Part shown: positions 16,301 through 20,003 of the stretch, piece after piece | Layout: every line of letters begins with the position of its first letter | Numbering within the stretch: position 1 is the first letter of the stretch | NCBI GenBank assembly: GCA_013044365.1 | Contig: JABEUP010000159.1 | Coordinates: 1 to 20,003 of the forward strand | Length of the DNA: 20,003 nucleotides | Reading direction: 5' to 3' | Source of the DNA: Acidimicrobiaceae bacterium | GTDB taxonomy: Bacteria > Actinomycetota > Acidimicrobiia > Acidimicrobiales > Acidimicrobiaceae | Translations under genes and position numbers: made by a program | Notes under the pieces: generated by a model | What the model was told of the DNA's origin: nothing | The model's input: the letters and a program-made list of their open reading frames with translations, nothing else | Databases searched by the model: none

Positions 16301-16574
16301 GGGAATTGCCCGGGATGTCATTCGTCTTGCGCAAAATGCCCGCAAAGACAGCAATTTCCATGTCTCTGACCGAATCGACGTCATCGTGGTTCTAAAAGAT
16401 GACCCCGAGTCCAAAATTGCCGGAGCATTGCGCACTCATGCTGACCTTATCACCTCGTCAATATTGGCACGCAAACTAGAAATCAGAAACATAAATGATG
16501 GCCTGGACGGCGAATCCGTATTTGATCTTCAGATAGGTGACCTGGGATCCATCACCCTGTCGATGTCAAGATAG
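13368..16574 (+). pseudogene. ileS: Isoleucyl-tRNA synthetase (type 2), reading frame interrupted by one in-frame amber codon
   Basis: IleRS charges tRNA-Ile and edits Val-tRNA-Ile. The frame spans 1068 codons, the usual size for the eukaryote-like type 2 class. The HIGH motif is PHYGH (H69-H72), followed by RRVERRFGWDCHGLPAE. The KMSKS equivalent is KLSKR (codons 620-624), and the editing domain has TTTPWTLPSN and GTGVVHMSPGFGEDD. No frameshift is present, but codon 246 (14103-14105) is TAG where relatives have the Trp of VVWTTTPWTLPSN. The predicted products are a 245-residue stub and, if reinitiated, an 816-residue piece from TTG 14124 lacking the HIGH motif and lacking a ribosome site. 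The ATG start at 13368 is fixed by a TAG just upstream in frame. Explanations are sequencing error, a degenerating copy beside another ileS, or amber readthrough. The family call is certain; functionality is open. Confidence 0.9.
14103..14105 (+). other. In-frame TAG replacing a conserved Trp codon of ileS
   Basis: The codons run GTT GTT TAG ACA ACA ACA CCT TGG, in phase on both sides, so a single G-to-A change of TGG explains the interruption. TAG is also the normal terminator of several genes here (the Rrf2 regulator, the sigma factor, yggS and ileS itself), so general reassignment of TAG is unlikely. Confidence 0.9.
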
Positions 16575-16639
16575 TGCTTGCCGAAGCAGTACCAGCCAAA
16601 TAGCTGACATTAATAAATAATTTTGATCCCCGTAACCGT

Positions 16640-17386
16640 CTACTCAAGTTCGTCGTCAAACACGCCGGAACTATTTCCATAACCGGGTTCATTGAACAGC
16701 TGGGCAGAAGACGACAACGTCGTTTCGGCATGATCAGGCGGACCGGGATCGGCTGGCTGGGCAGAGGCTAGCTCGGTAGTTCGACTCACGGGCGCAAATG
16801 AACCCTCAATCTGATCCATAACACCTTCCAAAAGATGCTTCATCTGATCACGCGCGCCAGCCAACCGCGAATTGAGTTGATTAAGTTCGGAAAGAAGTTT
16901 GTCCTTTGACTTCGCCAAGTCCAGCACCTCGTCACGTGCTTGGTTGACTGCGTCATCAACAATTTCGCGCGCCCTGTGCATAGCCTGGCTTATTAGCACG
17001 TCAGCCTTAGCCTTGGCTTCGCCTACAGTAATTTCGGCCTGCTCTTCGGCTGCCTTTATCGTGGCATCCGCAGTCTTCTGCGCTAGCAGGAGAGTCCTTT
17101 GGATTGTATCGGCATCAAATTCAGAAGTTGCTGGTGAAACCGTTTTTGAACGGTCTAAAGGCGAAGAGACAATGGAGGTGCCAGCCCGCGTCTCCCTAGT
17201 TTCCACCTGTGTGACAGCCGAAGGCTGAACCGCTGCCGGCTGTGCCGGGCCACTACGGAGTCGATCCTCGATTACTTCGAATGCAACCGCCACCTGCTCC
17301 AAAAAATCATCTACGTCATCAGGGTTGTAACCGCGAATCTTTTCGCGAAACTCTACTTCTCTGATTGTCCGGGCATCAATTTCCAT
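16640..17386 (-). CDS. divIVA: DivIVA-domain protein (polar growth/division scaffold, Wag31-like)
   Basis: A 248-residue coiled-coil protein of the DivIVA family, which marks curved membrane at poles and septa and recruits growth or division machinery. The N-terminal lipid-binding domain holds REVEFREKIRGYNPDDVDDFLEQV (residues 9-32); the RGY-x-x-D-x-V-D-x-FL core is diagnostic. A Pro/Ala/Thr linker (~45-90) follows, then a long Ala/Glu/Lys-rich helix predicted to form a coiled coil (~92-198) and an acidic Ser/Pro tail. The ATG start lacks a strong ribosome site close by (AGGGA is 13 bases upstream). It is the last gene of the ftsZ-proximal cluster, 72 bases after yggT, and converges on ileS. 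The call is firm; whether it drives polar growth in this organism is inference. Confidence 0.93.
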   Translation of the reverse strand: MEIDARTIREVEFREKIRGYNPDDVDDFLEQVAVAFEVIEDRLRSGPAQPAAVQPSAVTQVETRETRAGTSIVSSPLDRSKTVSPATSEFDADTIQRTLLLAQKTADATIKAAEEQAEITVGEAKAKADVLISQAMHRAREIVDDAVNQARDEVLDLAKSKDKLLSELNQLNSRLAGARDQMKHLLEGVMDQIEGSFAPVSRTTELASAQPADPGPPDHAETTLSSSAQLFNEPGYGNSSGVFDDELE

Positions 17387-17458
17387 AGCTAGATCGTATC
17401 CCTAAATCTCACAGCTATCGATGGAAAATAGATGATTATGAAAATTATCAGCTCCAGA

Positions 17459-17725
17459 TCATGGCAAAGTGCGCACAAGTGGCAGCAAAATAAGCTCGAT
17501 AACAAGCAACACAATCATCGGCGAAAAGTCAAGGCCCATTCCACCAACGCTCGTCTTTGGCAAAACTCTGCGGACTCTGCCGACCACAGGTTCAACTACG
17601 CGGTCAAGCAGAGCAATAACCTTATGTAGCCCGGACCCGTAATGAGTTGGAAAGTAGCTCAAAATCACGCGCGCAAAGATCACCAGCACATAAAGCTGCA
17701 GTAGATCATAAATTATTAATCTCAT
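17459..17725 (-). CDS. yggT: YggT-family small membrane protein
   Basis: An 88-residue YggT family protein with two hydrophobic segments (about 3-25 and 66-86) around a central loop containing the family motif LDRVVEPVVGRVRRVLP (40-56). The length is typical. In Gram-positive bacteria the equivalent ylmG gene lies between sepF and divIVA, as here, and is linked to division and membrane or nucleoid organisation; the molecular role is not settled. The ATG shares one base with the sepF stop codon (TAATG), so it is translationally coupled to sepF. Confidence 0.92.
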   Translation of the reverse strand: MRLIIYDLLQLYVLVIFARVILSYFPTHYGSGLHKVIALLDRVVEPVVGRVRRVLPKTSVGGMGLDFSPMIVLLVIELILLPLVRTLP

Positions 17726-18336
17726 TAATTACCGGTCCTCGATCCTAAACGTTCTAACAACTTATCCTTATCCTGGACACTAAGTTCAATATTTGCCGGA
17801 CTCAGGAGTAATACCACCTCAGAAAGTTTCTCTATTTTGCCATCAAGGGCATAAGTTGCTCCCGCGCAGAAATCAATTACACGCCTGGAAAGTTCCTTAG
17901 GCAGATTCGCCAGATCAACCAGTACCAGCTGACGCTCCTTGAACCTGTCCCCTATCTCCTGGACATCTGAGAACCTAAGCGGCTGCGACAGATGCAACTT
18001 GGGCTTCTCGGCCGGAACCGGCTTGACAAAACCCACTTTTGGCTTAAGTGAGCGAGGATCGATGTTATCTGCGCGAGACGGGTCATGTTCATCCGATAAA
18101 TCCCTGGAACCATGCCCCTCATAGGCCAAATGCCTTATATTGTCCCGCTCCTGCTTGGAGAACTCGGGTGGTGCCTGAAACACCTGAACTCTTGGCGATG
18201 CCGGCGGCGTCGGAGAGTCAGGCCTGTAATGGCGAGCTCTACGAGGAGCTGCATCCTCGTACTCATCGGATGCTTCGTCTTCGTCATCAGCATCGGTCAA
18301 TCCGAGCCAGACCATTGCCTTTTGAAACCTTGACAT
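17725..18336 (-). CDS. sepF: Cell division protein SepF
   Basis: SepF is a membrane anchor and bundler of FtsZ filaments and substitutes for FtsA in actinobacteria. Length is 203 residues. The amphipathic membrane-binding helix MSRFQKAMVWLGL is at the extreme N-terminus. An acidic and Pro-rich disordered linker (about 14-110) follows, then the globular SepF domain (about 112-188) with FSDVQEIGDRFK (122-133), RRVIDFCAGATYALDGKIEKL (151-171) and LLLSPANIELS (176-186). It begins two bases after the yggS stop; its best ribosome site, AAGGAGG, lies about 12 bases upstream inside yggS. The neighbours ftsZ, pgeF, yggS and yggT are the standard context. Confidence 0.95.
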   Translation of the reverse strand: MSRFQKAMVWLGLTDADDEDEASDEYEDAAPRRARHYRPDSPTPPASPRVQVFQAPPEFSKQERDNIRHLAYEGHGSRDLSDEHDPSRADNIDPRSLKPKVGFVKPVPAEKPKLHLSQPLRFSDVQEIGDRFKERQLVLVDLANLPKELSRRVIDFCAGATYALDGKIEKLSEVVLLLSPANIELSVQDKDKLLERLGSRTGN

Positions 18337-18338
18337 TT

Positions 18339-19061
18339 CTACCTGGGTCCTCCTTGACTTTTATTTATGTTCGACCCCAATATGACCGCATTGCTGCGAT
18401 TCCCGAATAAAACCCGTCCCACCCTTATATGGGTCGATCCCATTGCCAGTGCTAATTCAAAATCGTCCGACATGCCCATAGAACAGCCGCATAACCCAAG
18501 TCTAAGCCTCTCATCATTAACGGCACTAAAAATATGACCTAGTGAAATCCGATCAACCAGTGGCGGAACCACCATAAGACCCAGCAAACGAAGTCCATTC
18601 TCCCTACTCAGGTTCACCAGGCCTTCAGCATCATCCAGCCCTATTCCATTTCTCCCCTTGGCATTTGAGAAATCCACCTGAATAAAAATCTCCGCGCCAG
18701 GAGACACTTTGGCAATCTGTTCGATTTCCTTGGCCCTGGACACCGAGTGCCAAACCGAGACATATTCCGCCAGCTTATTTATCCATCTCGATTGAATCGC
18801 ACCCAAGAAATGCCACTTGATGGGTTCCTGGTCAAACCTTAGAGAGGGACTGGAAGCCTTCATAAGGAGTTCGTCGGCGTAATTTTCACCAAAATTTCTA
18901 ATTCCGGCCTGATAGGCCGCCAATATAGTATCAACTGGAAACGTCTTGGAGACTCCAACCACCTCAAAAATACGTCCACCGGAGGCTTTCAGACCTTTAG
19001 AAAGGATTTCCCGATATGCAGTACCAATTTGTACCGCATGCGATTGGCTGAACTTATTCAT
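18339..19061 (-). CDS. yggS: YggS/PROSC-family PLP-binding protein
   Basis: A 240-residue fold-type III PLP-binding protein that maintains pyridoxal phosphate homeostasis and has no known catalytic reaction. The PLP lysine lies in VVGVSKTFP (K39). Other family blocks are AGIRNFGENYADEL, KWHFLGAIQSRWINKL (usually WHFIGHLQSNK, so the block varies a little), VDFSNAKGRNGI, LGLMVVPPL, and the phosphate-binding MGMSDDFELALAMGSTHIRVG near the C-terminus. The ATG overlaps the pgeF stop by four bases (ATGA). It lies in the division cluster where ylmE occurs in Firmicutes and actinobacteria. Confidence 0.93.
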   Translation of the reverse strand: MNKFSQSHAVQIGTAYREILSKGLKASGGRIFEVVGVSKTFPVDTILAAYQAGIRNFGENYADELLMKASSPSLRFDQEPIKWHFLGAIQSRWINKLAEYVSVWHSVSRAKEIEQIAKVSPGAEIFIQVDFSNAKGRNGIGLDDAEGLVNLSRENGLRLLGLMVVPPLVDRISLGHIFSAVNDERLRLGLCGCSMGMSDDFELALAMGSTHIRVGRVLFGNRSNAVILGSNINKSQGGPR

Positions 19062-19756
19062 CTAACACTGTCTCCGGCCACAATAACCATCAGGTGACGC
19101 TCGGCGCTATTTTTTGCCCTAAAGGAATAGTACCCTTCCCCGCAGGCAGTGCATTCGGCGGATGCGTCAACCTGAGTAATTCCCACTTTGGATAGCGAGC
19201 GTTTTACGGACTCCAAGAGATCCAGGCTCACTGTGTTCCATGAGGTGCGGGCCACAACCGTTGGGCCTAATTCATTCGACAATTCCCGCAATTCCGGTCC
19301 TTTGAATTCGTAGCATTCGGCCCTGATAGAGGGCCCCACATACGCGAAAATGTCAGTTGCCCCAACCGAGCGCATCGCCCGTACGGCTTCAGGAAGTACC
19401 CCTTCCGATATTCCCCGCCAGCCAGCATGAACTGCCGCGAAGATGCCCTCGGTGCTGGTAAGGGCAACCGGTGCGCAATCGGCTACCAAGACCCCAAGGC
19501 CTAGGGCCTTATTTCCAGATACCAGTCCATCTCCATCAGCCAATTCGGCCTCTAATCCTGTCGACTGAATGCAATCTATCAAATGCACGATGCCTGAATG
19601 AATCTGATGAACCCCAGCCAGACGAACCAACTTACCTGTTTGGTTTGTTAATTCGGCCTCAATCACCGGTCGCATTTTCAGGTCTTTGGCATCCCCGTCA
19701 TTCTTAGTGGTGAAATAGACATCAAAACCATTCTCAAATTGGTACAGCAAACGCAA
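19058..19756 (-). CDS. pgeF: PgeF/YfiH (YlmD) family multicopper-oxidoreductase-fold protein
   Basis: A 232-residue member of the YfiH/LACC1 family, whose characterised members act in peptidoglycan precursor editing (PgeF) or as purine nucleoside phosphorylases/adenosine deaminases. The zinc-site residues are visible: VHQIHSG (H53), ADCAPV (C94) and HAGWRG (H110). YVGPSIRAECYEF and the C-terminal CTACGEGYYSFRA are also family-typical. The start is TTG at 19754-19756, six bases after AGGGAG. It lies 50 bases downstream of ftsZ and overlaps yggS by four bases. The family call is firm; the exact substrate is not. Confidence 0.92.
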   Translation of the reverse strand: MRLLYQFENGFDVYFTTKNDGDAKDLKMRPVIEAELTNQTGKLVRLAGVHQIHSGIVHLIDCIQSTGLEAELADGDGLVSGNKALGLGVLVADCAPVALTSTEGIFAAVHAGWRGISEGVLPEAVRAMRSVGATDIFAYVGPSIRAECYEFKGPELRELSNELGPTVVARTSWNTVSLDLLESVKRSLSKVGITQVDASAECTACGEGYYSFRAKNSAERHLMVIVAGDSVR

Positions 19757-19806
19757 TCCAATCTCCCTGTCAATTATTCAAACGCTTGACGTGCCATTCG
19801 TCTGAT

Positions 19807-20003
19807 TTAGCGCAGAAAGGATGGAAGATCGAAATCATCGTCATCGGGGTCATCCGCCTTCTCAACCGAGGATGAAAATGGAGATGGAGCAGCGAGCGGG
19901 CTGGAATCAAACTTTGACCTTGATGTACGAAACTTTGGAATCTGAGAATTTGAGAGTTCCCTGTTCTTCCAATCATCGAATCCAGCCGCGATAACCGTTT
20001 CCC
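19807..20003 (-). CDS. ftsZ: Cell division protein FtsZ, C-terminal end (start outside window)
   Basis: The last ~65 residues of FtsZ. The fragment begins with TVIAAGFDDW, the end of the tubulin-like C-terminal domain. A short Ser/Pro/Ala linker and acidic DDPDDDD stretch follow, then the conserved C-terminal peptide DFDLPSFLR and a TAA stop at 19807-19809. That peptide is the docking site for SepF, which is encoded three genes downstream. The rest of the gene and any upstream dcw genes lie beyond the right edge. Confidence 0.95.
   Translation of the reverse strand, partial: ETVIAAGFDDWKNRELSNSQIPKFRTSRSKFDSSPLAAPSPFSSSVEKADDPDDDDFDLPSFLR

Noticed and set aside
14124..16574. Independent gene starting at TTG 14124
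   Set aside because: The frame is continuous with the upstream part of ileS, the piece lacks the HIGH motif, and no ribosome binding site precedes it.
16575..16588. Small hairpin TGCTT-GCCG-AAGCA right after the ileS stop
   Set aside because: Five-bp stem with no T run; not enough for a terminator.

Overview
The window looks like chromosomal core DNA from an actinomycete (Actinomycetota). The evidence is an ftsZ-pgeF-yggS-sepF-yggT-divIVA division cluster, a proteasome activator of the Bpa type, a mycobacterial-type RpiB, an IleRS of the eukaryote-like type 2 class, and a protein acetyltransferase with an N-terminal GNAT domain. Base composition is roughly balanced rather than very GC-rich, and secreted proteins carry Thr/Ser-rich linkers. 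This fits the class Acidimicrobiia (Acidithrix or Ferrimicrobium relatives) better than Streptomyces or Mycobacterium, but that placement is inference. No mobile element, CRISPR array, rRNA or tRNA was seen, and no gene-free stretch exceeds 300 bases.

Layout. 1-3761 is a leftward run: an alkaline-phosphatase-superfamily enzyme, bpa, rpiB, a membrane-anchored alpha/beta hydrolase and the start of an amidase that leaves the window. 3871-7093 is a rightward pair: an Rrf2-family regulator overlapping a GNAT/acyl-CoA-ligase-like protein acetyltransferase. 7140-10002 is a leftward operon of a LolA/RseB-like secreted protein, an ABC ATPase and an ABC-2 permease. 10227-11150 is a rightward sigma-70 family gene that converges on 11193-13117, a leftward traR/dksA-like gene, lspA and rluD. 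13368-16574 is a rightward ileS reading frame broken by one in-frame TAG. 16640-20003 is the leftward division cluster ending with the ftsZ C-terminus.

How the genes fit together. The right third is growth and division machinery: FtsZ, its membrane anchor SepF, the polar scaffold DivIVA, YggT, the PLP protein YggS and PgeF. LspA (lipoprotein maturation), RluD (rRNA pseudouridylation) and a zinc-finger TraR/DksA protein are commonly found near this cluster in actinobacteria. The middle is envelope transport plus an alternative sigma factor. The left part combines sensing and regulation (Rrf2), reversible lysine acetylation and ATP-independent proteasome activation.

The observation most worth checking is the ileS amber codon. 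It replaces the normally invariant Trp just before the Thr-rich TTTPWTLPSN motif of the editing domain in what should be an essential gene, while the rest of the frame is intact. I found no convincing wholly new system. The other points of interest are a sigma factor with an atypical -35-recognition helix, a PatA-like enzyme whose ligase module has lost its catalytic-His loop, and palindromes in two promoter regions.
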